DNA of 64,000 nucleotides, taken from contig NZ_BLJO01000012.1 of NCBI RefSeq assembly GCF_009932555.1, forward strand, positions 62,001-126,000, read 5' to 3'. This DNA is from Steroidobacter agaridevorans (GTDB taxonomy: Bacteria; Pseudomonadota; Gammaproteobacteria; Steroidobacterales; Steroidobacteraceae). How positions within the stretch are numbered: position 1 is the first letter of the stretch; each line of letters starts with the position of its first letter. The position numbers and the translations under genes were made by a program. Below are positions 34,814 to 43,994 of the stretch, one piece after another. Under the pieces are notes generated by a model. The model made no database searches and had not been told where the DNA came from. It saw only the letters and a program-made list of their open reading frames with translations.

Positions 34814-34905
34814 TCATGCAAACGGCGTGGGCTACCTGATCTCATGCGGCGGCGCACGGAGCCAAGCTTCCGGAAAATTCTCACAAACATCGAGCCATCG
34901 CTCCC

Positions 34906-35859
34906 ATGAGCAACGTTCAGGACGCATCCGTGACTGGGGCTTCGAGCCGTACACCGCAACGTATTCTGCTGGTGGATGACGACGAGCTCGAGCTGGAGCT
35001 GATGGCCGACCGCCTCAAATCGCTCGGCTTCGAAACACACACGGTCAGCGACGGCAGCGCCGCGCTGGAATTGTTGAAGACGCAATCGTTCCCCGTGGTG
35101 ATCACCGATTGGCAGATGCCCCGCATGGATGGCATTCGTCTGACCGAGAATCTGCGCAATCAAGGCGACAGCGACACCTACATCATCATGCTCACGGTGC
35201 TCGACGACCACAGCTCGCACGAGCGGGGTTATTTTGCCGGCGTCGACGATTACCTGAGCAAGCGGGCGCCGGACGCGAAGATCGTCGCGGGCATTCGCGC
35301 CGGCTTTCGGGCCGTGGAAATGCGCCAGGCGTTGCACGCTGTGAGACAGCAGCAAGGTGCGGGTTTGGTGAGCGACGTGGCGAGCGGAGTATTGGCCGAT
35401 CGGATGCGCGCCGAACTGAAGCGTGCCGCTCGTTACGGGCGGAACCTGTCGATATTGGCGATGGAGCTGCAATCGCAGAGCGGCGAGCCCGTGGCTGCCG
35501 ACACGATGGCGCGAGCGGTGAGTGTCGTGAGCGACAGTATTCGAATCGATATCGATTTTGCTACCCGCTATCGGGGACACGATGGCAAGCAGCGTATTGC
35601 CGTCGTGCTGCCCGAGACCAATGGTGTCGCCGCGGCCGGCGTCGGCGTCCGCTTGAGCGCCACCTTGGCGGCGCGTCTGCTGACACCGCTCGAATCGTTC
35701 ACGGCTCGTGTCGGTTGTGCGTCGTTTACGCCCGAGCAGGAAACAGGGTCGTCACAGCACATCTCCGCGAACATCGAAGCGCTGCTGCGTGAAGCAGAAG
35801 CAGGTGCTCGAATCGCGCCGACCACTGTCCCCACGCAACGGCGCACTGAAGTGCTCTGA
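34906..35859 (+). CDS. Response regulator with degenerate GGDEF-like output domain
   Basis: An N-terminal receiver has the acidic pocket VDDDE and the phospho-acceptor Asp68 in VVITDWQMPRMDG. The following 150 residues keep the outline of a GGDEF domain (RYGRNLSILAMEL at the start, RIAVVLPETNGVAAAGV later), but the signature is replaced by RYRGHDGKQ. It should therefore not make cyclic di-GMP and may instead bind a nucleotide or act as a partner domain. It is divergent from the kinase genes by about 90 bases, and the next gene, encoding an intact diguanylate cyclase, begins five bases downstream. Confidence 0.85.
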   Translation: MSNVQDASVTGASSRTPQRILLVDDDELELELMADRLKSLGFETHTVSDGSAALELLKTQSFPVVITDWQMPRMDGIRLTENLRNQGDSDTYIIMLTVLDDHSSHERGYFAGVDDYLSKRAPDAKIVAGIRAGFRAVEMRQALHAVRQQQGAGLVSDVASGVLADRMRAELKRAARYGRNLSILAMELQSQSGEPVAADTMARAVSVVSDSIRIDIDFATRYRGHDGKQRIAVVLPETNGVAAAGVGVRLSATLAARLLTPLESFTARVGCASFTPEQETGSSQHISANIEALLREAEAGARIAPTTVPTQRRTEVL

Positions 35860-35864
35860 GCCCC

Positions 35865-36908
35865 ATGCAATCCGATCCCGGCGTATACGAGCAGACGCTG
35901 ACGCTGGAGCTGAGCGCGTTGCAGCCGGAGTTGCGCGTGCTCATCGTCGATGACGATCCGGACGCGCGCGATTATCTGGTCGCGGTCGTGCAGGAAGCGG
36001 GGTATCGGACGGCCGTGGCGTCGAGCGGGGAAGAGGCCTTGCAGCTGCTGGAAACCGAGTTCTGTCCCATCATGATCACCGATCGCAACATGCCCGGCAT
36101 GGACGGCGTGACGTTGTGCAAGCGGGCGCGCGAGGGTCACTATCCCGGTTACTTATATATCTTCCTGCTCACGGCGCAGAACGCCAGCGCCGATATCGTC
36201 TCGGGCCTGAAGGCCGGCGCGGACGACTACCTGGGCAAGAAAAACATTTCGGCGCCCGAGCTGGTCGCGCGCCTCGGCAATGCACGACGCATCGTCAGTC
36301 TCGAACAAGCGCTGCGGCGCGCGCTCGATCAGAAGCGGCAGATGGCGAATACGGACGCGCTCACCGGCGCGTACAGTCGTCGTTATCTCGAAAGGCAGCT
36401 GTCGTTGGAGCTGGAGCGCACACGGCGTTTCAACCATCCGGTGTCGCTCTTGCTGCTGGATATCGATTACTTCAAACGCATCAACGATCGCTACGGTCAT
36501 GCGATCGGCGATGAGGTGCTGCGCAACACTTATCGCCGTCTGCGTGACTTGCTGCCGCGTGCCTGCGATTGGATCGCTCGTTACGGCGGCGAGGAATTTT
36601 TGATCGTGCTGATCGACACCGATCTGCGCGGCGCCGAGATCGTTGCTCAGCGGCTGGTCCGCGCCATGGCCGACACTCCCATCGATTCATCGGCCGGGCC
36701 GATTCCAGTGACCATCAGCGTCGGCGGCAGCGAGGCCGCGCAGATCTTGACGAGCGATCTGAATTCCACCCGCCTGATCGAGATCGCCGATCGTTGTCTG
36801 TACGCCAGCAAACGTGATGGACGCAATCGTTACACCATGAGCCTGGACGGCCAGTCGCCGCTCGCCTTCAGCTCGGCCGCATCGAGCGCACAGGGCCAGG
36901 CGCATTAG
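35865..36908 (+). CDS. Response regulator with active-type diguanylate cyclase domain
   Basis: Residues 24-145 form a receiver domain with Asp73 in MITDRNMPGMDG. The C-terminal GGDEF domain is intact: DALTGAYSRRYLERQL, LLLDIDYFKRINDRYGH, and GGEEF at 241-245. RACD at 232-235, five residues upstream, is the RxxD inhibitory I-site, so product feedback is expected. This is a PleD/WspR-like enzyme that would make cyclic di-GMP when phosphorylated. Its genes sit in a tight run with the degenerate homologue upstream and a single receiver two bases downstream. Confidence 0.93.
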   Translation: MQSDPGVYEQTLTLELSALQPELRVLIVDDDPDARDYLVAVVQEAGYRTAVASSGEEALQLLETEFCPIMITDRNMPGMDGVTLCKRAREGHYPGYLYIFLLTAQNASADIVSGLKAGADDYLGKKNISAPELVARLGNARRIVSLEQALRRALDQKRQMANTDALTGAYSRRYLERQLSLELERTRRFNHPVSLLLLDIDYFKRINDRYGHAIGDEVLRNTYRRLRDLLPRACDWIARYGGEEFLIVLIDTDLRGAEIVAQRLVRAMADTPIDSSAGPIPVTISVGGSEAAQILTSDLNSTRLIEIADRCLYASKRDGRNRYTMSLDGQSPLAFSSAASSAQGQAH

Positions 36909-36910
36909 CC

Positions 36911-37297
36911 ATGAATAGAGACAAGCTTCGCGAGATCCTGTACGTCGACGACGAGCCCGACATTCGCGAGATCGTGCAGATGGCGCTCGGGCTCGTGCCT
37001 ACGCTGTCGGTGAACACGGCCGATTCGGGCATGCGCGCATTGCAGAGCATGCAGGCGAGCAAGCCGGATCTGGTGCTGCTCGACGTGATGATGCCGAACA
37101 TGGACGGGCCGACCACATTGCAGCAGATGCGCAGCCAGCCCGAGCTGCAAGCCATTCCCGTGATCTTCATGACCGCCAAGGCCATGCCGCAGGAAGTGGC
37201 GCGCTTTCGCGCGCTCGGTGCGGCGGCGGTGATCGCCAAGCCGTTCGATCCCATGCTGCTGGCCGAGCATGTGCTCTCCATCTGGGAAACATTGTGA
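36911..37297 (+). CDS. Single-domain CheY-like response regulator
   Basis: The 128-residue protein is one receiver domain: acidic pair YVDDEPDIRE at residues 11-20, phospho-acceptor Asp58 in LVLLDVMMPNMDG, the switch Thr in VIFMTAKAM, and the conserved Lys in VIAKPFDPM. With no output domain it may serve as a phosphate shuttle or sink in the phosphorelay, or act by protein contact. Its stop TGA overlaps the ATG of the Hpt gene (TGATG), so the two are translated together. Confidence 0.92.
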   Translation: MNRDKLREILYVDDEPDIREIVQMALGLVPTLSVNTADSGMRALQSMQASKPDLVLLDVMMPNMDGPTTLQQMRSQPELQAIPVIFMTAKAMPQEVARFRALGAAAVIAKPFDPMLLAEHVLSIWETL

Positions 37298-37638
37298 TGG
37301 CCAGCGGTCCCGATGAGTTGCGCGCCAAGATGGTCCAGATCGCGGGCCGGTATATAGAGCGGGTGACGCGGGAAGTGGTGCAGCTGAAGACCCTGGTCGA
37401 CAACGCCGCGAGCGGCAACCTGGATGTGGTTCGTGAGATCGAGACGCTGACTCACCGCATGCATGGCAGCGGCGCGATGCTGCAGTTCCATGAGATCAGC
37501 GGCTGCGCCGGCGAGATGGAACGTCTGGCTGCGGGTTTCGTCGCCTCCGGCACGGTCGATCAGCCGCGCTTGGTCGAGGCTCTCGCCAACTTACAAACGG
37601 CGATCGACAAAGCAGTGGCGGCGCGCGCCGCTACTTAA
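37297..37638 (+). CDS. Histidine phosphotransfer (Hpt) domain protein
   Basis: This 113-residue all-helical protein carries an Hpt motif, LTHRMHGSGAMLQF, with His53 as the probable phosphorylated residue. Hpt proteins pass phosphate between the receiver of a hybrid kinase and separate response regulators. The only hybrid kinase in the cluster (29052-32552) and three receiver proteins nearby make a complete relay possible. The start is the ATG overlapping the previous stop by one base. Its TAA shares the four bases TTAA with the stop of the convergent TetR gene. Confidence 0.87.
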   Translation: MASGPDELRAKMVQIAGRYIERVTREVVQLKTLVDNAASGNLDVVREIETLTHRMHGSGAMLQFHEISGCAGEMERLAAGFVASGTVDQPRLVEALANLQTAIDKAVAARAAT

Positions 37639-38288
37639 CGCGGCTGTAATCCCTGCTCGAACAATTCGATGAATCGATGCGCGATCTCGGCAGCCGCGAG
37701 CTGGTCGTCGCTGCGATACCAGTGCGCAATCCAGTTCAGCGCGCCCGCCAATGCGAATGCCGTCATCTTCTCATCGCACGGACGGATCGAGCCGTCGTCG
37801 ACGCCGGCGCGAATCAGGCTGCGCAGGCCCTGGTCGATTTCCGATTTCAGCGCCTTCACTTTGCGGCTCATGGCCGGGCTGAGGTCCTGGTTCTCGGCCT
37901 GCACCATGCACCAGCCGAAGTCCGAGGTGATGGCTTCGGCATAGCGCGAGATCACTGCCGCCAGTCGCTCGCGTCCGGTGGTCGTCGATTCCCGCTGTTC
38001 CTCGATGCCGTCCATGATCAGCTTCAGGCCGGCGCGGAAACATTCGAACAGCAGCTGCTCTTTGTTCTCGACGTAGTGATAGACCGTCGGCTTGGTGACG
38101 TTCAACTCGCTCGCGATGTCGTCCAGCGAGGTGTTGTGATAGCCGCGCTCCCGGAAGGCCCTGGCCGCGGTCATGATCACCGCGTCGCGCTTGCGCTCCC
38201 GATCCCGCACTCGCGCGCCCACCGAAGCCCATAGGGCGGGGCCGCTGGCCCGTTGCGGAATGTTCTTGCGCGCCTGTCGACCTGCCAC
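37635..38288 (-). CDS. TetR/AcrR-family transcriptional repressor
   Basis: The N-terminal helix-turn-helix is classic (AARAFRERGYHNTSLDDIAS, then LNVTKPTVYHYVENKEQLLF), and the rest is a ligand-binding helical domain. I choose the GTG at 38288, ten bases after GAGGAG; the TTG at 38306 overlaps that Shine-Dalgarno. The gene is divergent from icmF, and a 16-base perfect palindrome sits just after the likely icmF transcription start, which suggests that this protein represses icmF. Acyl-CoA esters are common ligands of such regulators beside acyl-CoA genes; that is inference. Confidence 0.9.
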   Translation of the reverse strand: MAGRQARKNIPQRASGPALWASVGARVRDRERKRDAVIMTAARAFRERGYHNTSLDDIASELNVTKPTVYHYVENKEQLLFECFRAGLKLIMDGIEEQRESTTTGRERLAAVISRYAEAITSDFGWCMVQAENQDLSPAMSRKVKALKSEIDQGLRSLIRAGVDDGSIRPCDEKMTAFALAGALNWIAHWYRSDDQLAAAEIAHRFIELFEQGLQPR

Positions 38289-38356
38289 CGGAAAGCTGCT
38301 CCTCAATAGGGACGAGCCACGATCATAGCGTGTGACCTGGTGCGCCGGGGGCCTGA

Positions 38357-38413
38357 TTGACCGGGCGGGGTCGGGCTAAATATACTCGCGGGTAAATTAG
38401 AGCTCCAGCTCTA
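38357..38413 (+). promoter_or_regulatory. icmF promoter with overlapping palindromic operator
   Basis: TTGACC (38357-38362) and TATACT (38381-38386) form a sigma-70-type promoter with an 18-base spacer. The perfect 16-base palindrome TAGAGCTCCAGCTCTA at 38398-38413 begins about 11 bases after the -10 box, where transcription would start. A repressor bound there would block initiation. The divergent TetR-family gene is the obvious candidate for that repressor. Confidence 0.65.
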
Positions 38414-38453
38414 CTCTGCCCCCGGAATACCTTCGATTCGCCCCGAGGCGACC

Positions 38454-41400
38454 ATGAATACAGCCGCTGTTCTGCCTTTCCGTGCCGACAACCGGGCGAC
38501 CCGCCCCGAGGCGCACCCGCTGCGCTTCGTCAGCGCCGCGTCGTTGTTTGACGGTCACGACGCCGCTATCAACATGATTCGCCGCCTGTTACAGGCCCAT
38601 GGCGCGGAGGTCGTGCACCTCGGCCATAACCGCAGCGTGGCCGACATCGTCCGCGCGGCGATCCAGGAAGATGCCGATGGCATCGCCGTGTCGTCCTACC
38701 AGGGCGGGCATAACGAATACTTCGCCTACATGGTCGACATGCTGCGCGAGCAGGGCGTCGATCACATCCGTGTCATCGTCGGCGGCGGCGGCACGATTGC
38801 TCCGCACGAAGTCGAAGCGCTGGAGAAACACGGCGTCGAAAAGATCTATACGCCCGAAGACGGCCGCCGCATGGGCCTCGACGGCATGATCGACGACGTT
38901 TTCAAGCGCGTCGCTGCTTCGGCCAAGCCCAACTATGCCTTTGGCGCCGGCAGTTCGCTGGACCCGCGCGATCATCATCAACTGGCGCAGGCGATCTCAC
39001 TGCTGGAAGGCACCGGCGATGAGGATGCTGCAGGTCAGGAGATCCGCAAGGCGATTGCGAAAGTGCAGGGTGGCGCGCCGGTCATCGGCCTCACGGGCAC
39101 GGGCGGCGCTGGTAAATCCAGCCTCAACGACGAGCTGCTGCAACGATTCGTGCGTCATTTCCCGGATCGAAATATCGCGGTCGTGGCGATGGATCCGACG
39201 CGCCGTCGCTCGGGCGGCGCCTTGCTGGGCGACCGTATTCGGATGAATTCGCTCGCCGCGCCCAACGTGTTCATGCGTTCGCTCGCGACGCGTCGTCAGA
39301 ACCTCGCAACCAGCGCGGTGCTGAAAGATGTCATCGGCCTGCTGCGGCTCGCGCAGTTCGATCTGATCATCGTCGAGACCGCCGGCATCGGCCAGTCGGA
39401 CACCGAGATCGCCGACATGGTCGATGTGTCCGCGTATGTGATGACGAGCGAATATGGCGCGGCCAGCCAGCTCGAGAAGATCGACATGCTGGATTTCGCC
39501 GACGTGGTGGTGCTGAACAAGTTCGAGAAGCGCGGCGCTGAAGATGCGCTGCGTGACGTGCGCAAGCAGTGGCGTCGCAATCATCCCGATCGCGCCCGTC
39601 TGCCGGACGAGCAAGTGCCGGTGTTTCCGACCATTGCCAGCCGGTTCAACGATCCTGGCGTCAATCATCTGTTCTCGCACCTGTGCAAGCTGGTGAACGA
39701 GCGCTGTCTGGCGGCGACGGAGCGTCAGTGGTCGCCCGGCGATGTCGGGCCGATCAAGTTCGTTTCTCGCGACCCGCTGATTCCGGGCACGCGCAGCCGG
39801 TATCTCGCCGAAATCGCCGGTGCGGGACGCAAAGCCCGATCGAACATCGATGCGGTCGTGGACGCCGCTCGTCGCGCGTCGGGCGTGTATGAAACATTGC
39901 GCACGCTGCATGACGCGCGTCTGCCGGAGCCGTTGGATCGCTTCCCCGAAGATGCGCTCAACGATCAGTCGATCGATGCGACTCGTCGCGAGCTGCGCGC
40001 TGCTTACAACAAGGCGCTCGACGATGTCGGCGCCGAGGGTGTGGGCGAGCTGAAGCGTTGGCCTGCGCGGGTCAAGGGCGTCACCGACGAGAAGTATTCG
40101 TACAAGGTGCGCGACAAGCTCGTGACTGGCGACAACTACGTCACGTCGTTGAGCGGCAATCAGATGCCGAAGATCGCTGTGCCGCGCTTCAAGGACTGGG
40201 GCGAAACGTTGCAGTTCATCCTTTCCGAGAATCTGCCGGGCAGCTATCCGTACACCGGCGGCGTGTATCCGTACCGTCGTGAGGAAGAGGATCCGATCCG
40301 CATGTTCGCGGGTGAGGGCGGTCCGGAGCGCACCAATCGTCGCTTCCATTATCTCGCCAGCGGCCACGGCGCGACGCGTCTGTCGACGGCGTTCGATTCC
40401 ACGACGTTGTACGGCGAAGATCCGGATACGCGTCCCGATATCTACGGTCGCACCGGCAACTCCGGCGTGTCGATCGCGACGCTCGACGACATGAAGAAGC
40501 TGTACTCCGGCTTCGACCTGTGCGCGCCGACGACGTCCGTTTCCATGACCATCAACGGCCCCGCGCCGATGCTGCTCGCCATGTTCATGAACACGGCGAT
40601 CGACCAGCGCGTCGAACGTTTCCTGCGCGCTCAAGGCCGCTGGGATGCGGCTGAGAAGCGGATTGGCGAGATTCGCAATGAGATGAAGGCCAAGGGATTG
40701 AATCCTGCGATCTACAGCGGCGACTTGCCGCAGGGTCACGACGGCTCGGGCATTGCGCTGTTGGGCATCGCCAGCGACCAGCTGATCGCGCCCGGCGTGT
40801 TGAGCGCCGAGGAGCATGCCAAGCTGAAAGCCGAGGCGATGTCACTGGTCCGCGGCACGGTGCAGGCCGACATTCTCAAGGAAGACCAGGCGCAGAACAC
40901 CTGCATCTTCTCCACCGAGTTCGCGCTGCGCATGATGGGCGACGTGCAGCAGTTCTTCATCGACAACAAGGTGCGGAATTTCTATTCGGTGTCCATCTCC
41001 GGATATCACATCGCCGAGGCGGGCGCGAATCCCATCAGCCAGCTGGCATTCACGCTGTCCAACGGCTTCACCATCGTCGAGTACTACCTGGCGCGCGGCA
41101 TGAAGATCGACGACTTCGCGCCCAACCTGTCGTTCTTCTTCTCGAACGGCATGGATCCCGAGTACGCCGTCATCGGTCGCGTCGCCCGTCGCATCTGGGC
41201 GCGCGCCATGCGCGATCTCTACGGCGCCGGTCCGCGCAGCCAGATGCTCAAGTATCACGTTCAGACGTCGGGCCGTTCGCTGCACGCCCAGGAAATTCAG
41301 TTCAACGACATTCGTACGACGCTGCAGGCGATGTACGCACTGTTCGACAACTGCAATTCGCTGCACACGAATGCTTATGACGAAGCGCTGACGACGCCGA

Positions 41401-41954
41401 CCGAAGAAAGCGTGCGTCGCGCCGTGGCCATCCAGCTCATCATCAACAAGGAGCTGGGCCTCAACAACAATCAGAATCCGTGGCAGGGCTCGTTCTTCCT
41501 CGAGCAGCTCACCGATCTGGTCGAAGAAGCCGTGTACCAAGAGTTCGAATCGTTGTCGGAGCGCGGCGGCGTGCTCGGCGCCATGGAGACGATGTATCAG
41601 CGCGGCAAGATCCAGGAAGAGAGCATGTACTACGAGAAGCGCAAGCACGATGGCTCGCTGCCGCTGATCGGCGTGAATACCTTCCTTTCGGATGCTGATT
41701 CGAACGAAGCCGCGAAGGGCGTGGCGCTGATTCGCTCGACCGATGAAGAGAAGGATTTCCAGGTTGCGGCTGTGAAGTCCTTCCAGCAACGCAATGCGGC
41801 TCATGCCGCGGAAGCCCTACGCAACTTGCAGAAGGTCGCCACGTCCGGCGGGAATGTCTTTGCCGAGCTGATGAACGCGGTTAAGGTATGTTCTCTCGGC
41901 CAGATCTCCCGCGCGCTGTACGAAGTCGGCGGGCAGTATCGCCGCAGTATGTAA
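38454..41954 (+). CDS. icmF: Fused isobutyryl-CoA mutase (IcmF)
   Basis: The 1166-residue protein joins three parts found separately in other mutases. Residues 20-150 bind cobalamin ([15 protein letters not shown] with His35, the lower cobalt ligand). Residues 190-420 form a G-protein chaperone with the P-loop [12 protein letters not shown] and [12 protein letters not shown]. The rest is the acyl-CoA mutase barrel ([22 protein letters not shown]; then [14 protein letters not shown]). This order is that of IcmF, which interconverts isobutyryl-CoA and butyryl-CoA and can act on related branched acyl groups. GAGG lies five bases before the ATG. The acyl-CoA dehydrogenase 24 bases downstream probably acts on its product or substrate. 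Confidence 0.95.
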   Translation: MNTAAVLPFRADNRATRPEAHPLRFVSAASLFDGHDAAINMIRRLLQAHGAEVVHLGHNRSVADIVRAAIQEDADGIAVSSYQGGHNEYFAYMVDMLREQGVDHIRVIVGGGGTIAPHEVEALEKHGVEKIYTPEDGRRMGLDGMIDDVFKRVAASAKPNYAFGAGSSLDPRDHHQLAQAISLLEGTGDEDAAGQEIRKAIAKVQGGAPVIGLTGTGGAGKSSLNDELLQRFVRHFPDRNIAVVAMDPTRRRSGGALLGDRIRMNSLAAPNVFMRSLATRRQNLATSAVLKDVIGLLRLAQFDLIIVETAGIGQSDTEIADMVDVSAYVMTSEYGAASQLEKIDMLDFADVVVLNKFEKRGAEDALRDVRKQWRRNHPDRARLPDEQVPVFPTIASRFNDPGVNHLFSHLCKLVNERCLAATERQWSPGDVGPIKFVSRDPLIPGTRSRYLAEIAGAGRKARSNIDAVVDAARRASGVYETLRTLHDARLPEPLDRFPEDALNDQSIDATRRELRAAYNKALDDVGAEGVGELKRWPARVKGVTDEKYSYKVRDKLVTGDNYVTSLSGNQMPKIAVPRFKDWGETLQFILSENLPGSYPYTGGVYPYRREEEDPIRMFAGEGGPERTNRRFHYLASGHGATRLSTAFDSTTLYGEDPDTRPDIYGRTGNSGVSIATLDDMKKLYSGFDLCAPTTSVSMTINGPAPMLLAMFMNTAIDQRVERFLRAQGRWDAAEKRIGEIRNEMKAKGLNPAIYSGDLPQGHDGSGIALLGIASDQLIAPGVLSAEEHAKLKAEAMSLVRGTVQADILKEDQAQNTCIFSTEFALRMMGDVQQFFIDNKVRNFYSVSISGYHIAEAGANPISQLAFTLSNGFTIVEYYLARGMKIDDFAPNLSFFFSNGMDPEYAVIGRVARRIWARAMRDLYGAGPRSQMLKYHVQTSGRSLHAQEIQFNDIRTTLQAMYALFDNCNSLHTNAYDEALTTPTEESVRRAVAIQLIINKELGLNNNQNPWQGSFFLEQLTDLVEEAVYQEFESLSERGGVLGAMETMYQRGKIQEESMYYEKRKHDGSLPLIGVNTFLSDADSNEAAKGVALIRSTDEEKDFQVAAVKSFQQRNAAHAAEALRNLQKVATSGGNVFAELMNAVKVCSLGQISRALYEVGGQYRRSM

Positions 41955-41978
41955 CTTGCAGCTAAGACACTGACTTCC

Positions 41979-43751
41979 ATGTACAAAGCACCTCTCAAAG
42001 AACTGCGCTTCGCGATCCATCAGCTGATCGGCGACGAGCGTTTGGTCGGACTGTCCGACTTGCCTGACTACTCCACCGAGTTTGCCGACGCGGTGCTGGA
42101 CGAAGCGGCCCGCTTTGCCGAGGGTGTGCTCGATCCCATCAATCGCATCGGCGATCGCACCGGTGCGAAGTGGACGGCCGAAGGCGTCCGCATGCCGGCG
42201 GAATTCAAGGCGGCCTATGCCAAGTTCGTCGAAGGCGGTTGGACGCAGTTGCGCGCCGAGGCGGAGTTCGGCGGTCAGGGCGCGCCCACCCTGCTGGGCA
42301 CAGCCGTGGAAGAATTGTGGGCCTCATCGAATCTCGCCTTCAAGCTGTGCCCCATGCTCACGCAGGGTGCGGTGGAAGCCATCAATCAGTGCGGCTCGCA
42401 GGCGCAGAAGGAAAAGTATCTGCCGAAGATGATCAGCGGCGAGTGGACCGGCACGATGAACCTGACCGAGCCGCAGGCCGGCTCCGATCTCGCTGCCATC
42501 CGTACGCGCGCCGTCAAGGAAGGCGATCACTATCGCTTGTACGGTCAGAAGATCTTCATCACCTACGGCGATCACGACTACACGTCGAACATCATTCACA
42601 TGGTGCTCGGTCGCGTCGAAGGCGCGCCCGCCGGTGTGCGTGGCATCTCGTTGTTCATCGTGCCGAAGGTGCTGGTGAACGATGACGGCAGCCTCGGCAA
42701 GCCGAACGATGTGCGTTGTGTTTCCATCGAGCACAAGCTCGGCATCCACGGCAGCCCGACGTGCGTGCTGTCGTATGGCGATAAGGAAGGCGCGGTTGCC
42801 TATCTGGTCGGCGAAGAGAATCGCGGTCTGGAATATATGTTCATCATGATGAACGCCGCGCGTCTGTCGGTGGGCCTGGAAGGCTATGCGCTCGCCGAGC
42901 GTGCGTATCAGCAGGCGCTCGAGTATTCGCGCACTCGCGTGCAGGGCAAGCCGAAGACGAAGAATGTGCCGGATGGCTCGAAGGTGCCGCCGATCGCGTA
43001 TCACCCCGATGTGAAGCGCATGCTGCTGACTCAGAAGGCGTACACCGACGCGGCGCGTGCGGTGGCGTTGTACGCAGCGATGCAGCTCGATCTGGGTAAG
43101 CATCTTCCGGACGGGGATGAGAAGGCGAAGGCCCAGGCCCGCGGCGAGTTGTTGATTCCCATCGTGAAGGGCTGGTCGACCGAGCTGGGCGTGTCGATGG
43201 CGTCGCTGGGCGTGCAGGTCCACGGTGGCATGGGCTTCATCGAAGAAACCGGCGCGGCGCAGATCCTGCGCGACTCGCGCATCGCACCGATTTACGAAGG
43301 CACGACGGGCATTCAGGCGGGCGACCTGGTGGGCCGCAAGGTCGGTCGTGACAACGGTGCTGCGATGAATGCGCTCATCGCCGACATGCAGGCGGAGCTA
43401 GAGAAGATTTCGTCGAGCGATGCCGGTGTCGCGGCCAGCAAGGCCGCTGCGCTGGAAGGCGTCGCTGCGTTGAAGGATGCGACGGCGGCGGTGCTGAAAG
43501 ATCCGGAAGGGGCGTTGGCCGTCTGCGTGCCGTATCTGATGCTGGGCGGCGTCGTTGTCGGCGGCTGGCTCACGGCCAAGGCGCACGAGCTTGCCGTTCG
43601 TCAGGCGTCTACCGATCCGGATTTCTTCGCGGCCAAACAACAGATCTCACGTTTCTATGCCGCGAACCTGTTGCCGGAGGCGCAGACGTTGTCGCGCGTT
43701 GTGAAGCAGGGTGCTGCGTCGATTCTCGAATCGGATCCAGCGAAGCTTTAA
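41979..43751 (+). CDS. Acyl-CoA dehydrogenase, large DmdC-like type
   Basis: At 590 residues it belongs to the long acyl-CoA dehydrogenases with an extra C-terminal domain, such as 3-methylmercaptopropionyl-CoA dehydrogenase. The opening MYKAPLKELRFAIHQL is typical. FAD and substrate segments MNLTEPQAGSDLAAIRTRA, HGGMGFIEETGAAQILRDSR and YEGTTGIQAGDLVGRK are intact, with the catalytic Glu in the last of these. It is cytoplasmic and oxidises acyl-CoA to enoyl-CoA. Its position right after icmF and before a strong terminator suggests that the two form one operon for short or branched acyl-CoA. The true substrate cannot be decided from sequence. Confidence 0.92.
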   Translation: MYKAPLKELRFAIHQLIGDERLVGLSDLPDYSTEFADAVLDEAARFAEGVLDPINRIGDRTGAKWTAEGVRMPAEFKAAYAKFVEGGWTQLRAEAEFGGQGAPTLLGTAVEELWASSNLAFKLCPMLTQGAVEAINQCGSQAQKEKYLPKMISGEWTGTMNLTEPQAGSDLAAIRTRAVKEGDHYRLYGQKIFITYGDHDYTSNIIHMVLGRVEGAPAGVRGISLFIVPKVLVNDDGSLGKPNDVRCVSIEHKLGIHGSPTCVLSYGDKEGAVAYLVGEENRGLEYMFIMMNAARLSVGLEGYALAERAYQQALEYSRTRVQGKPKTKNVPDGSKVPPIAYHPDVKRMLLTQKAYTDAARAVALYAAMQLDLGKHLPDGDEKAKAQARGELLIPIVKGWSTELGVSMASLGVQVHGGMGFIEETGAAQILRDSRIAPIYEGTTGIQAGDLVGRKVGRDNGAAMNALIADMQAELEKISSSDAGVAASKAAALEGVAALKDATAAVLKDPEGALAVCVPYLMLGGVVVGGWLTAKAHELAVRQASTDPDFFAAKQQISRFYAANLLPEAQTLSRVVKQGAASILESDPAKL

Positions 43752-43778
43752 GTTCCGGCCGGAAGACCCACCCCCTTG

Positions 43779-43821
43779 CCCCCTCCCGTGAACGGGAGGG
43801 GGAACTCAATTTTTATTTTTT
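43779..43821 (+). terminator. Strong intrinsic terminator after the icmF operon
   Basis: A perfect ten-base stem, CCCCCTCCCG (43779-43788) and CGGGAGGGGG (43793-43802), encloses TGAA and is followed after seven bases by TTTTTATTTTTT. It closes the icmF and acyl-CoA dehydrogenase transcript. Such CCCTCCCG/CGGGAGGG hairpins are often dispersed in many copies in proteobacterial genomes, so this may also be a repeat-family member. Confidence 0.85.
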
Positions 43822-43825
43822 CAGG

Positions 43826-43846
43826 GGCGGGGCCAGGGGCCCCGCC
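43826..43846. repeat. Second perfect GC hairpin beside the terminator
   Basis: GGCGGGGCC and GGCCCCGCC pair perfectly around AGG, four bases after the terminator T-run. No T-run follows in either direction. It may be part of the same dispersed element or a backup stop; the rest of the gap up to 43994 shows no gene. Confidence 0.5.
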
Positions 43847-43994
43847 GTGATCGCGGCCGGATGTATTGTTCTCAGCGATACGCGTGAGGATGCTCGACCC
43901 CGGATGAATTCTCCGGCGCGGCCGGTCATATCAGTGTGGGATATGGCTAAATCACATCCGGAGTTCGCTCGGATTGAGTCCGGCGAATATAACA

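Noticed and set aside
38997-40817. Long minus-strand open frame of about 600 codons
   Set aside because: It lies wholly within icmF, whose domains are unmistakable, and has no family resemblance.
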